A stretch of DNA of 64,000 bases from Halothiobacillus sp045689735 (GCF_045689735.1 NZ_CP142685.1:1860001-1924000), one strand, 5' to 3'. Numbered from the stretch's first letter, positions 1 to 8,815 are shown. Notes: generated by a model not told the origin, from the letters alone. Program-made: numbers and translations.

Positions 1-593
1 ACTATGGCAAGACGCTGATCGCCGGGCTTGTGCTCGGCCTCATCGTGCTCGGTGGCTGGCTGGGCTGGCAGAACTGGCAGGCGCGGCAACAAACCGCGGC
101 GGCGCTGGCATTCCACCAAATCGAACAACTGGTGCGCGCCCAACAACCGAAAGCCGCCATGGAAGCCGCCCGCCAACTCGCCACCGACCATCAAGGCAGC
201 ATCTATGCCGCGTTGGCATTGCTGGTCGCGGGCAAAGAAGCGATGGCACAGAATGACCTCCCCAAGGCAGAAATCTACCTGCGGGACGCGATGAAAAACA
301 CCCATGAGCCCGCCTTGATCGCCCTGGCGCAACTGCGGCTGGCCAAGGTGCAGTGGGCGGCCAACCAGCCCAGCCAGGCACTGGCGACCCTGGCTTCCCC
401 CGCGCCGCCGCCGCCCTATGCCGGTGCCTTTGCGGATTTGACGGGCGACATTCAGGCCAGTCAAAAAAACTGGGCTGCAGCCCGGGCAGCCTATGAGCAA
501 GCCCTGAGCAGCGATGAAGCGCAGGCGGGCTTCATCCAGATCAAACTCGATAACCTCCCGGCCAGCCCATCCAAGGAGACCCCCGCATCATGA
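1..593 (+). CDS. yfgM: YfgM-family ancillary translocon/periplasmic chaperone protein, 5' truncated
   Basis: The reading frame is open from the first base of the window (first full codon at position 3), so the start lies upstream. Compared with the usual length of about 206 residues, only some 10-20 residues are missing. A membrane segment of about 18 residues, with the text GLVLGLIVLGGWLGWQ, is followed by an alpha-helical, TPR-like periplasmic region rich in Ala and Gln, as in YfgM. Members sit at the inner membrane beside SecYEG and help hand proteins to periplasmic chaperones. The stop overlaps the bamB start (ATGA), which matches the conserved yfgM-bamB pairing. The family call rests on architecture and neighbour. 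Confidence 0.85.
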   Translation, partial: YGKTLIAGLVLGLIVLGGWLGWQNWQARQQTAAALAFHQIEQLVRAQQPKAAMEAARQLATDHQGSIYAALALLVAGKEAMAQNDLPKAEIYLRDAMKNTHEPALIALAQLRLAKVQWAANQPSQALATLASPAPPPPYAGAFADLTGDIQASQKNWAAARAAYEQALSSDEAQAGFIQIKLDNLPASPSKETPAS

Positions 594-1762
594 TCTTTGC
601 CTCACTGACTCCACGCCGACCGGGGCGCCTGGTCTGGCTGAGTGTTCTGCTGCCTCTGGGTCTGACCCTGCTGGCTGGCTGTTCCCCAACCCGCGAACTG
701 GTCAAACCGACCCCCCTCACGCAAATCGATAACCGCCTCCCGCCTAAGGTGCTCTGGAAGGCCAGCGCGGGCGCCGCCCAGAAGGACGGCCTCAAACGCA
801 TCGCCCCGGTCATCAGCAAGGAACGCGTCTTCGTGGCCGATGCCCAAGGCCATGTCACCGCCTACGACCTCAAGACCGGCCAACGCCTCTGGACGGCAGC
901 GCTGGATATGCCCCTCTCGGTTGGCGGCGGCGCCAGTGCAGATCAAGTCATCTTCGGCAGCGACACCGGCGCCGTGGTTGCCTTGGCCACCGATTCCGGC
1001 AAAACCTTGTGGCATGCGCAAGTCCCCAGCGCGGTCGAAGCGGCACCATCCGTCGGCGAGCACGATGCCGTCGTGCGCAGCAAGGATGGCTCGGTCAGCC
1101 TGCTCGACAATCAGGATGGCCGCATTATCTGGACCGTGAACCACAAAGAACCCGTCATGACCCTGCAAGGCCAAAGCCGCGCACTGCTGTTTCCCGATGC
1201 CGTCGCGCTGGGGTTTGACGATGGCGAATTCGCCGTCCTATCGCGCGCAGATGGCCGGGCGCTGTGGAAGAATCAGGTCGCCTTGCCGACGGGTCGCACA
1301 GAAATCGACCGCATGGTTGATATCGACAGCACGCCGATTTTTGCCGATGGATTTTTCTATGTCGCCAGCTATCAAGGCCGCATCACGGCCATCAGCGCCC
1401 GGGGCGGACAAACGCTGTGGAGCCGGAAATTCTCCAGTTTCACCGACATGACCCTGGATGCGCATGCCCTGTACGCCACCGATGCTAGCGGCATTGTCTG
1501 GGCGCTCGACCGGCGCACCGGCGAACCGCTGTGGCGGCAGCCCGCGCTGGCCTGGCGCGGCGTCACCGGCCCGGTGCTCAACCACGGCGAGCTGGTGGTG
1601 GGTGATCAAGAAGGCTACCTGCATGTGCTGGATCCGCAGACCGGAACGATCATTGGACGGCTGCGGCTTGACGGCGCCCTGATCGACCCCATGCGGAGTG
1701 AGGAAGGCGTCGTCGCGGCCGTCACGCGCGCGGGCGATCTCGTCGTGTTCCAGCTACCCTAA
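590..1762 (+). CDS. bamB: Outer membrane protein assembly factor BamB
   Basis: The 390-residue lipoprotein has a lipobox ending LLAGC with the acylated Cys at residue 31. The rest is a series of PQQ/YWTD-like beta-propeller repeats with recurring G-x-LW units (for example DLKTGQRLW, DSGKTLWHA, DRRTGEPLW). BamB is the propeller lipoprotein of the BAM complex that inserts beta-barrels into the outer membrane. It overlaps yfgM by 4 bases, so the two are probably co-transcribed. In many gammaproteobacteria der follows bamB; here der lies 5 kb away on the other strand. The stop codon TAA abuts a dispersed repeat. Confidence 0.95.
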   Translation: MIFASLTPRRPGRLVWLSVLLPLGLTLLAGCSPTRELVKPTPLTQIDNRLPPKVLWKASAGAAQKDGLKRIAPVISKERVFVADAQGHVTAYDLKTGQRLWTAALDMPLSVGGGASADQVIFGSDTGAVVALATDSGKTLWHAQVPSAVEAAPSVGEHDAVVRSKDGSVSLLDNQDGRIIWTVNHKEPVMTLQGQSRALLFPDAVALGFDDGEFAVLSRADGRALWKNQVALPTGRTEIDRMVDIDSTPIFADGFFYVASYQGRITAISARGGQTLWSRKFSSFTDMTLDAHALYATDASGIVWALDRRTGEPLWRQPALAWRGVTGPVLNHGELVVGDQEGYLHVLDPQTGTIIGRLRLDGALIDPMRSEEGVVAAVTRAGDLVVFQLP

Positions 1763-1935
1763 CAAGATGTTGAAAAAGGGCTTTCCTGCCCCTTTTCAAC
1801 TCGGCTTATCGCGGCGGGCTTACGCCAGCTTAACGCGGCGCTGACGAAGTCCGCGTTCGTGTCCGCGACGGCCTCAAAAGATCAATCACTTAGCGTGATT
1901 GATCTTTGTGCAAGCCATCCATGGCTTGCCTTACC
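1763..1935 (+). repeat. Dispersed hairpin-rich element, copy 1 (lacks the right terminal hairpin)
   Basis: The element starts directly after the bamB stop codon. Hairpin P1 is an inverted repeat at 1769-1800 (GTTGAAAAAGGG against CCCCTTTTCAAC). P2 has arms 1877-1889 (AAAGATCAATCAC) and 1895-1907 with loop TTAGC. P3 at 1911-1928 reads CAAGCCATCCATGGCTTG. The same units recur at 6821-7005 in this orientation and at 40963-41100 in reverse. The shared middle part reads about GCGACGGCCTC. This copy ends at TTACC and lacks the last hairpin (P4) seen in the other two. It has no coding capacity. Confidence 0.85.
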
Positions 1936-1954
1936 AGGCACGGCACCCAGCGAC

Positions 1955-1980
1955 ACAAACCCCGCGTGCGCGGGGTTTGT
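1955..1980 (+). terminator. Rho-independent-like hairpin downstream of bamB
   Basis: Eleven-base arms ACAAACCCCGC (1955-1965) and GCGGGGTTTGT (1970-1980) enclose a 4-base loop. The T tract is short and interrupted (GTTTGTCGTT), so strength is uncertain. Its place between the repeat and the next gene suits a bamB terminator. Confidence 0.55.
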
Positions 1981-2026
1981 CGTTCTGCCCGATCGTCCTG
2001 CCATACCGTCGGAGGGAAGCGATACC

Positions 2027-3319
2027 ATGCCCGCGCTTGTGAACTTCCTGCGCCGCAGCCTTCGCCCCTTCTTGATCGGGGTGCTCCTGCTGTTGATCTG
2101 GAAGATCGTCCTCCCCTATCAAGCCGCCGTCCGCATCGATCAGGCACTCTCGAACTGGGCGCAGACGCAACCCGATGTGCAGATGATCCGCGCCGCGCAA
2201 CAGCCCTTCGACCGAAGCTATCAACTGCATTGGCACCCTGATGGCGCACAGGATCTCCTGATCCTGAACCTGGAACTCCATACGCAGCCGCCCATCTTGG
2301 AACAAGGCCGCTGGATTTGGGGACGGTTGGTGCTGACGCTCGATGCCCGCAGCCCCTGGCAGATCCGTCACTGGAACGGAGAGCCCTTGCGGGTCGCAGG
2401 TCAGGTCACGGGGCTGGGTCAGTGGCAGTTTCAGCTATCCCCCGCTGGCGAACCGACGCCGACCGAGGGCCTGAACGCAATCCGGTCGGCCGACACTGGG
2501 GAATGGCGGTTCGAAGGCAACTTGCCGGGACTGATGCTCACCCAGGGGCAGCATGCCCTGTGGCTGGGACGAAGCCAATGGCTGCTCCGGCAGTACCGCA
2601 CACCCCCGACCGATCGCGCCGAGGAACCCTGGCTCGACAGCCTGCAAGGCAACCTGCATATTCGACGCCTCGGCTGGCGCTGGGGCGATACTCGAGGACA
2701 ACTCGATCACCTCGATGTGCAAATGAGCAGTGAAGGTTCGCGGGCACGCCGGCTGAGTGGGTTTTTCGGATTGATGGCGCGCCAGATCGTCTGGACCTCT
2801 GCGCCCCTCGATCCCCCACGCGACACCGAGCGCGCGGCGCTCGGCACCGCCCTGGATCGTCTGCATCTGACCAGCCAATGGCGCGGCACCGACGACCGCT
2901 TTTATTCCGCCCTCGGGCAAGTCGTGCGCAGCATCGCCGACTCCATCGCGACCCAGCGCCATCCCTTCCAGCACAACGAGCCGCTGACCCTGGCGCTGGA
3001 TGCGCTCTGCCAGAGTATCGGCACCGGCTCGGCCTGGCTCGACAGCACGGGCGGTTCCGCCCGCCTCGGCAGCTGGCGGCTAGAGGCCAGCATCCCCGGC
3101 GCCGATGCTGCTGCCGCAGTGCAGAGCGGGCTGAGCGCACAACTCACCGCGCAAGGCGCAGTCCGCGCCGAGTTGATGAGGCGCCTGGCGCTCCCCGCCC
3201 TGCCCGCGCCGGATGCCCCCAGTGGCTGGCAAATTCAGTACCATTCCCCGCATTGGCATATTCAACCTCTCTCATCCCACGGAGCCGCCCCCGATGCGCA
3301 CGCTCTACCCGCCGACTGA
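2027..3319 (+). CDS. Membrane-anchored protein of unknown function
   Basis: The chosen ATG at 2027 is preceded by GGAGGG at 2011-2016. The frame stays open further upstream through the dispersed repeat, but that part looks incidental. The 430-residue product has a basic N-terminus (FLRRSLRP), then one hydrophobic segment at about residues 12-28 (FLIGVLLLLIWKIVLPY), then a large soluble part rich in Trp, Gln and Arg with many beta-like stretches. This layout (short cytoplasmic tip, one anchor, long periplasmic region) resembles DUF945/YdgA-type proteins, but I see no diagnostic motif. It overlaps the next gene by 26 bases, so the two are probably co-expressed. Function unknown. Confidence 0.7.
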   Translation: MPALVNFLRRSLRPFLIGVLLLLIWKIVLPYQAAVRIDQALSNWAQTQPDVQMIRAAQQPFDRSYQLHWHPDGAQDLLILNLELHTQPPILEQGRWIWGRLVLTLDARSPWQIRHWNGEPLRVAGQVTGLGQWQFQLSPAGEPTPTEGLNAIRSADTGEWRFEGNLPGLMLTQGQHALWLGRSQWLLRQYRTPPTDRAEEPWLDSLQGNLHIRRLGWRWGDTRGQLDHLDVQMSSEGSRARRLSGFFGLMARQIVWTSAPLDPPRDTERAALGTALDRLHLTSQWRGTDDRFYSALGQVVRSIADSIATQRHPFQHNEPLTLALDALCQSIGTGSAWLDSTGGSARLGSWRLEASIPGADAAAAVQSGLSAQLTAQGAVRAELMRRLALPALPAPDAPSGWQIQYHSPHWHIQPLSSHGAAPDAHALPAD

Positions 3320-4268
3320 ACCCCGCGTCAACCACAGCCTGCCCGTGGCCGCCCCGCATGTGTTACACATCGAGGAATGCGGCAATCTCCACGGGATTCC
3401 CGCCGTCTTTCTGCACGGGGGCCCCGGTGCCGGTTGCGCCCCCTGGCATCGACAATTGTTCGATCCGGATCGCTACCGCATTATCCTGATCGACCAACGC
3501 GGCGCGGGGCGTTCCACCCCGCACGCCAGCCTGATCGACAACACCACCGCCGACCTCGTTGCCGATCTGGAAACGGTTCGCCAACACCTGGGTATTCACC
3601 GCTGGCTGGTCTTCGGTGGCTCCTGGGGTTCGACCCTGGCCATGGCTTATGCCGGTGCCCATCCCGAACGGATACTCGGGCTGATTCTGCGCGGGATTTT
3701 TCTCTGCCGCCCCGAAGATATCCGCTGGTTTTACCAAGACGGTGCCCATCACCTGTTTCCCGACTACTGGGCGGATTACCTCGCCCCGATTCCACCGGAC
3801 GAACGACACGATCTGGTCGCCGCCTATCATCGCCGCCTCACGGGGGACGACGAACTCGCCCGTATGCAGGCCGCCAAGGCTTGGTCCACTTGGGAAGGAC
3901 GCACGGCCACCCTCCTGCCGGATGCCGCAACCGTGAACTATTTCAGCGATCCGCACCACGCGCTCGCCATCGCGCGCATCGAAAATCACTATTTTTACCA
4001 TCAGGCATTTCTGGCAGAACCGCTGCTCGCGCAGGTGCCGCGCTTCGCGCATCTCCCCGGGGAGATCATTCATGGCCGTTACGATGTCGTCTGCCCGATC
4101 GACCAGGCCACCGCGCTCGCCAACGCCTGGCCGCAGGCCAAATTTACGCGGATCGATCATGCCGGACATGCGGCGAGCGAACCCGGCATTCTCGATGCCT
4201 TGATCCGTGCGACCGACCGGTTTAGTGAATTGCTCGCCGACCAGGCCAATGGCCACGGCGGAGCCTGA
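3294..4268 (+). CDS. pip: Proline iminopeptidase
   Basis: The 324-residue alpha/beta hydrolase cleaves N-terminal proline from peptides. It starts MRTLYPPTEP, the usual opening of the family, with GGAG at 3281-3284; longer in-frame starts upstream lie inside the previous gene. HGGPG (about residues 41-45) forms the oxyanion region, the nucleophile elbow is GGSWGS with Ser110, and C-terminal GRYDVVCP and DHAGHAASEP carry the probable Asp and His. The IDQRGAGRS stretch is also typical. The protein has no signal peptide and is expected in the cytoplasm. The gene overlaps the upstream unknown gene by 26 bases. Confidence 0.93.
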   Translation: MRTLYPPTEPRVNHSLPVAAPHVLHIEECGNLHGIPAVFLHGGPGAGCAPWHRQLFDPDRYRIILIDQRGAGRSTPHASLIDNTTADLVADLETVRQHLGIHRWLVFGGSWGSTLAMAYAGAHPERILGLILRGIFLCRPEDIRWFYQDGAHHLFPDYWADYLAPIPPDERHDLVAAYHRRLTGDDELARMQAAKAWSTWEGRTATLLPDAATVNYFSDPHHALAIARIENHYFYHQAFLAEPLLAQVPRFAHLPGEIIHGRYDVVCPIDQATALANAWPQAKFTRIDHAGHAASEPGILDALIRATDRFSELLADQANGHGGA

Positions 4269-4283
4269 GGACATATTGAAATA

Positions 4284-4309
4284 AACAACCCGGCCAAGGC
4301 CGGGTTGTT
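4284..4309. terminator. Bidirectional hairpin terminator between pip and the TonB receptor gene
   Basis: Arms AACAACCCGGCC (4284-4295) and GGCCGGGTTGTT (4298-4309) form a 12-bp stem around AA. The gene to its left ends at 4268 and the convergent one at 4328, so the stem can serve both. The flanking T tracts are short. Confidence 0.7.
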
Positions 4310-4327
4310 GCGCGGATCAAGCCGTGC

Positions 4328-6565
4328 TTAGAAGCGGTAGCTCACGCGCGTATAAATCGAGCGCCCGGGGCCGGGCACCGGCACGCCAAAGGGTACGCCA
4401 TTGATCGCCATGGTTTTGCCCTGACCGACATACACCCCGCCCTGCGGCAGGTTGTAGAAACGGTTGAACAGGTTGTCGATGCCCACATCCACCCGCAGGC
4501 CATGCCAGGTGTAGCCGGTGCTCAGGTTCACCAGAGCATAACCGCCCGTGGCCGGTTCACCGCGCACCGCCGTGGTGTCGCTCTTGGCACCGACGAACAC
4601 CGTCTCCACAGTGCTCTGCCACGCGCCGCGCTCATGCACGAGGGCGACCTTGCCCGTCCAGGGCACGATGTTGTACAGCGCATCGCCCGTGGCGGTGGTC
4701 CGGCCATGGATATAGCTGATCTGCCCTTTAGCGCTTAGGCGGCCAAGCCCGGCGCTCTCGGCCAGCACCGTATGCGCCGATAGATCGGCACCATAGAGGC
4801 GGGCATTCTGGTTGACATACTGCAACACATTGAACTGATTCGGCTTGCAAGTCACGCCCGGCGCGCAGCGGACATCGATATAGTCCTCAACATACGAATA
4901 ATAAGGCGCGAGTTTCACGCCCCAGCGCTTGCCGGTGGCATCGTGCCAGTCCGCGCTCGCACTCAGGGTGTTGGCTTTTTCCGGGGAAAGGGTCATGTTG
5001 CCGACATAGCCATTCCCGTCGCCGACGAAATTATTCATGATCGCCGCCATGCCCCAGGTTGACCAGGGATAGACTTCGTACAGGCTCGGTGAACGAACTT
5101 GTCGGGCAAAGCCGAATTCATAAGTTTGCCCCGCATCCGGGGTATAACGCGCGAGCGCCGAGGCATTGAGATTGTGATCCGTCCGGCTGCGATCGGCGGC
5201 GTTGAACGCGGCCGCATCCTTCGCCGTGGCCATGTAACTGTTCATCATGCCGCCCGGGGCGGTGCTGTAGCCGCGCACTGGATCGGCATCCATCCGCACC
5301 GATTCGCCGCGCAGGCCAAACTGGGTCAACCAGGCTTGATCCCACTGCCGTGTCCACTGGGCATACAGCGCGGATCGGTCACGCTGGCCGTTATTGATGT
5401 TCCAGAAAGTGCCGGGCGCCATCATGCCGGTGCCGGACGGCGGCCACCAGTCATCCAGTCGATACTTCTGCCACTCCGCCCCCAACTCCAGCGCATCCCG
5501 CGCCGTCAAATCCCAAGTGGCCGCGAGCTTGGCGCCCGTGGTGGTGGATTCGGTATTCATCGGCATCCCCGGCGCATTGCCGTACCAGAACTGCCGGTCT
5601 TCGCCGAAATTCATTTCATGATTGACATGCTGGCGGTACAGCCGGGCCTCCAGCTTGCCCCAATCGTACAGCCCCCGATACCGCGCATTCAGTTGGGTAC
5701 TGCGGTTGTCGGTCATGTCCATCCGCTGGTTCGGGTAGTTTTCGTAGGGGATGCGCTGAATGCCGCCCGACAGCTCGAACAGCTGCGTGCCCGCATCGTT
5801 TTGATAGGCCGCGCTCAATTGATGATTCTGTGCCTTGTAGGCGGTAGAACCGACGGTATCGCCATCCAGCCAATGGCTGATGCCCGTGTTGATGTCGGCG
5901 GGCTCGGTCGAGGACAAACCCGCGGGCTTGAAGCTGCCGCCGGCCTGATAGTCCTCCGCTTGCGCCGTGGAACCGTGATAGCTCAGGCTGAAGTTTTGCG
6001 TCGCCAGCGAGGCCGCGAGGTTCCCGCCATAACCCCGACCGTTGCTACGGTAGAACCCGCCGATCTCACCGTGGGTGACCGTGCCCTCACCGGGTTTGGC
6101 AAACACCGGATCGGCCGAATCCACCACGATCGCGCCGCCAATGCTATCGCCACCGACGCTGACCGGCACCACACCGGTATAGACCCGCACCGAGCCGACA
6201 TTCGTCGGGTCGATATACGACAAGGGCGAATTCATGTGGTTGGGGCAGGCCGCGATCAGATTCATGCCATCGACCTGCGTGGCCAGCCGCTCATCGGCCA
6301 GCCCGTGAATCACCGGCAGCCCCGACACACCCCCCGCGCTGTACAGACTTACGCCGGGGAAATCGGTCAGCAGCCGGGCAGTGTCACTGGTTCGCGCCCT
6401 GGCTTCACTAAGCGCCGAATCCGACAACACCGAAGCGCCCAGCGGAGCGGTGGCCGGTTGCTCGCCTACGATCTGAACCGGCGGCAACTCGGTCGGCGGG
6501 GTCGCAAAAACAGAGGCAGGCAGCGCGGCAAAAGCCAGCGCCAAGGGAGTGCGTTTGAATTTCAT
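4328..6565 (-). CDS. TonB-dependent outer-membrane receptor, OprC/NosA-like copper type
   Basis: The 745-residue protein begins MKFKRTPLALAFAALPASVFA, a signal peptide. A TTG two codons further upstream is less likely as the start. A plug domain follows (about residues 35-155, with IHGLADERLATQVDGM), then a large beta-barrel ending in an aromatic residue (RVSYRF). The plug carries CPNHM (Cys107 to Met111), and the barrel carries HEM (His316, Met318). These match the CxxxM and HxM copper ligands known from Pseudomonas OprC. Several Met-rich loops (GMPMN, GTGMM, PGGMMNSYM) agree. The substrate is therefore probably copper, taken up with TonB energy. No TonB/ExbBD genes are nearby. Confidence 0.85.
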   Translation of the reverse strand: MKFKRTPLALAFAALPASVFATPPTELPPVQIVGEQPATAPLGASVLSDSALSEARARTSDTARLLTDFPGVSLYSAGGVSGLPVIHGLADERLATQVDGMNLIAACPNHMNSPLSYIDPTNVGSVRVYTGVVPVSVGGDSIGGAIVVDSADPVFAKPGEGTVTHGEIGGFYRSNGRGYGGNLAASLATQNFSLSYHGSTAQAEDYQAGGSFKPAGLSSTEPADINTGISHWLDGDTVGSTAYKAQNHQLSAAYQNDAGTQLFELSGGIQRIPYENYPNQRMDMTDNRSTQLNARYRGLYDWGKLEARLYRQHVNHEMNFGEDRQFWYGNAPGMPMNTESTTTGAKLAATWDLTARDALELGAEWQKYRLDDWWPPSGTGMMAPGTFWNINNGQRDRSALYAQWTRQWDQAWLTQFGLRGESVRMDADPVRGYSTAPGGMMNSYMATAKDAAAFNAADRSRTDHNLNASALARYTPDAGQTYEFGFARQVRSPSLYEVYPWSTWGMAAIMNNFVGDGNGYVGNMTLSPEKANTLSASADWHDATGKRWGVKLAPYYSYVEDYIDVRCAPGVTCKPNQFNVLQYVNQNARLYGADLSAHTVLAESAGLGRLSAKGQISYIHGRTTATGDALYNIVPWTGKVALVHERGAWQSTVETVFVGAKSDTTAVRGEPATGGYALVNLSTGYTWHGLRVDVGIDNLFNRFYNLPQGGVYVGQGKTMAINGVPFGVPVPGPGRSIYTRVSYRF

Positions 6566-6820
6566 AGGCAAGCGTCTCGTGATTCGAAGGGCTCCAGCCG
6601 CATCCCGCGATGCGACACCGTGCTTTTAAAAGCGCGATATAAGAGCAATCGACATGCCAACACTCAACCCGTTGATCAGGCACGGGATTAATACCCCAAA
6701 AGCCCCAGAACCTGCGTCAAATCACCCAAAAATGTGTCCTATGCCCCAATCAGACAGGCGCCCGCCTTGCGACATCCCGGCGTTCGGCCTCAACCGAACG
6801 CCACCGTTTCGGCTTGCCTA
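6566..6820. other. Intergenic region upstream of the TonB receptor
   Basis: No convincing gene lies here. The clearest structure is a perfect hairpin with 9-base arms GGCGTTCGG (6779-6787) and CCGAACGCC (6794-6802), loop 6. The receptor promoter must lie here on the minus strand, but I cannot assign boxes with confidence. I looked for a cobalamin riboswitch signature and a Zur-like palindrome and saw neither. The dispersed repeat copy 2 begins at about 6821. Confidence 0.5.
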
Positions 6821-7005
6821 CCAGGATGTTGAAAAAGGGCTTTCCTGCCCTTTTTCAACTCGGCTCGTCGCGGCGGGCTTACGCCAGCTACGCGTTCATG
6901 TCTGCGACGGCCTCCGAAGATCAATGAATTAACATGATTGATCTTCGTGCAAGCCATCCGTGGCTTGCCTTACCGGGTCGTTGAAAAGAATTTTTCAACG
7001 GCCTG
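6821..7005 (+). repeat. Dispersed hairpin-rich element, copy 2 (complete)
   Basis: This is the only copy with all four hairpins. P1 at 6828-6859 has perfect arms GTTGAAAAAGGG and CCCTTTTTCAAC. P2 has arms 6916-6925 (GAAGATCAAT) and 6937-6946 (ATTGATCTTC). P3 at 6950-6967 reads CAAGCCATCCGTGGCTTG. P4 at 6979-7000 has arms CGTTGAAAA and TTTTCAACG. The left edge (CCAGGATGTTGAAAAA) and the right edge read in reverse (GCAGGCCGTTGAAAAA) resemble each other, so the element has imperfect terminal inverted repeats. The right edge touches the der stop codon; P4 may also terminate der. Confidence 0.85.
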
Positions 7006-8718
7006 CTACTTCCTGCCGGAACCGCCCCCCGAATGCGTCGGCTTAGGCGCTTTGGGGCGGCGATTGCCTGCCGCCGGTTTCGGCTTGCCTGCAGCAGACT
7101 TAGGCTTCGCCGCCGCCGCACCCACACGCGCTGCCGCACCGCGCGCTTTCACTGCGTTCTGGCTCCCGGTGTTGTTATTCACGCCGCTGCGCGCACCGGG
7201 CGCTCCCCCCGATTTTTCGCCTTTACCCGCCAACCCCGCCACCCGCGAAGTCAGGCTGCCCGCGCCCTGAGCCGCTTCTTCCTGCGCGCGCCGCTGCGCA
7301 TTGCGGGCGGACTTGCGCTTCATGCTGGCAATTTCGCGCTCTTCTTTCTTTTCCTTGTAGCGTTGCAGCGGGGTGCGGTTGTCAAACTTGCCTTCATACG
7401 GATTCTCGTCCGTGCGCAATTCCAGCCGCACCGGCGTACCCATCAGGGAAAATTCCCGGCGAAACCAACCTTCGAGATAACGGGCATAACTGCCGGGCAA
7501 GCGTTCGAGCTGTTTGCCGTGAATGACGATGATCGGCGGGTTACTGCCGCCCTGGTGGGCATAGCGCAGCTTGATGCGCCGCCCATGAATCAGCGGCGGC
7601 TGATGCGCGAACACCGCGGCTTCGAGCGACTTGGTCAGGGCGTTGGTACTCATGTTACGCATGGCCGCCGCATAGGCCGCGTCCACGCTCTCGAACAAGT
7701 GCCCGACACCTGTGCCATGCAGGGCGGAAATAAAGTGCATCTGGGCATAGTTGATGAAGCTGAGCTTGAGGTCGATTTGCCGTTTGACCTCATCCCGGGC
7801 GTAATCGGTCATGTTGTCCCATTTGTTGATGGCGATCACCAACGCCCGCCCCCGATCATGAATGAACCCCAGCAAATGCTGATCCTGCTCGGAAATCCCC
7901 TCGTGCGCATCGCAGACCAAGACCACGACATGGGCCGCCTCGATGGCTTGCAGCGTTTTGACGATGCTGAATTTTTCGATCATGTGATCGACCCGCGACC
8001 GGCGGCGCACCCCGGCGGTGTCAATCAGCGTATAGGGCTGGCCGTTCTGCTCGAAGGGGATGTAGATGCTGTCCCGCGTGGTGCCCGGCTGATCGAACGC
8101 CAGCACGCGATCCTCGCCGAGCAGCCGGTTGGTCAGGGTGGATTTGCCGACATTCGGCCGACCGATGAGCGCGACGCGAATCGAATCATCGGCGGGGACA
8201 TCCGGCACCGCGCCCGCTGGATTGGCCTGCACCAGCTGTTCGAGCAAGGCCTGCCACAGCGCGCTGATGCCCCGACCGTGCGAGGCCGTGGTCAAGACCG
8301 GGTCGCCCAGCCCCAGGCGGGCAAATTCCGCCTGCACCAGAGATTCATCCACGCCGTCGATTTTATTGACGACGAGCTGAATGCGCTTCCCCGTGCGCCG
8401 CAGACGCTCGGCAATTTCCTGATCGGCCACCGTCATACCGGCACGCGCATCGACCAGAAACACCACCGCATCGGCCTCGGTGACCGCCGCCCAGGCTTGT
8501 TCCTGCATCAGCGCCTCGATGCCGCCGCGCTCGCCCGTCAAGCCGCCGGTGTCGATGACGATGAACACCTGCCCTTCGTATTCCGCACTGCCGTATTGCC
8601 GGTCGCGCGTCAGCCCGGCGTAATCGGCCACCAGCGCCGCGCGGGTTCGGGTCAACTGGTTGAACATCGTCGATTTGCCGACATTTGGCCGACCAACCAA
8701 AGCAATCACGGGTTTCAT
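7006..8718 (-). CDS. der: Ribosome-assembly GTPase Der (EngA) with a long basic tail
   Basis: Der is a tandem GTPase needed for 50S subunit maturation. The start at 8718 (MKPVIALVGRPNVGKS) places the first G1 loop at residues 9-16. The second (GRPNVGKS) is at 186-193. DTGG/DTAG and NKID/NKWD complete both G domains, and a KH-like domain runs to about residue 450. The protein is 570 residues, against about 490 in E. coli; the excess is a Lys/Arg/Ala/Gly-rich tail from about residue 452 that ends GGGSGRK. The TAG stop is the edge of repeat copy 2. ttcA is divergent, with 97 bases between the starts. Confidence 0.96.
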   Translation of the reverse strand: MKPVIALVGRPNVGKSTMFNQLTRTRAALVADYAGLTRDRQYGSAEYEGQVFIVIDTGGLTGERGGIEALMQEQAWAAVTEADAVVFLVDARAGMTVADQEIAERLRRTGKRIQLVVNKIDGVDESLVQAEFARLGLGDPVLTTASHGRGISALWQALLEQLVQANPAGAVPDVPADDSIRVALIGRPNVGKSTLTNRLLGEDRVLAFDQPGTTRDSIYIPFEQNGQPYTLIDTAGVRRRSRVDHMIEKFSIVKTLQAIEAAHVVVLVCDAHEGISEQDQHLLGFIHDRGRALVIAINKWDNMTDYARDEVKRQIDLKLSFINYAQMHFISALHGTGVGHLFESVDAAYAAAMRNMSTNALTKSLEAAVFAHQPPLIHGRRIKLRYAHQGGSNPPIIVIHGKQLERLPGSYARYLEGWFRREFSLMGTPVRLELRTDENPYEGKFDNRTPLQRYKEKKEEREIASMKRKSARNAQRRAQEEAAQGAGSLTSRVAGLAGKGEKSGGAPGARSGVNNNTGSQNAVKARGAAARVGAAAAKPKSAAGKPKPAAGNRRPKAPKPTHSGGGSGRK

Positions 8719-8815
8719 CAATAAACCACTCAAAACCAAAGAATGGCGGCGATTATCGCAGCCTTGCCGCGGAAAGCCACCGTCGGCCAGTAAAAGCCAT
8801 CGTACAATGCCGACC

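Noticed and set aside
1859..2026. N-terminal extension of the unknown gene at 2027 through the repeat
   Set aside because: The in-frame part lies within repeat copy 1 and the terminator hairpin; GGAGGG before 2027 marks a better start.
5099..6691. Open frame of about 530 codons antisense to the TonB receptor
   Set aside because: It mirrors the codon structure of the receptor gene, has no recognisable domain or ribosome-binding site, and reads as Arg/Gly/His-rich text typical of antisense frames in GC-rich genes.
6566..6820. Possible cobalamin riboswitch upstream of the TonB receptor
   Set aside because: I found no B12-box-like sequence, and the receptor's residues point to copper.
7033..8724. 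Open frame of about 563 codons antisense to der
   Set aside because: Der is unmistakable on the other strand; the antisense frame has no motif and low-complexity composition.
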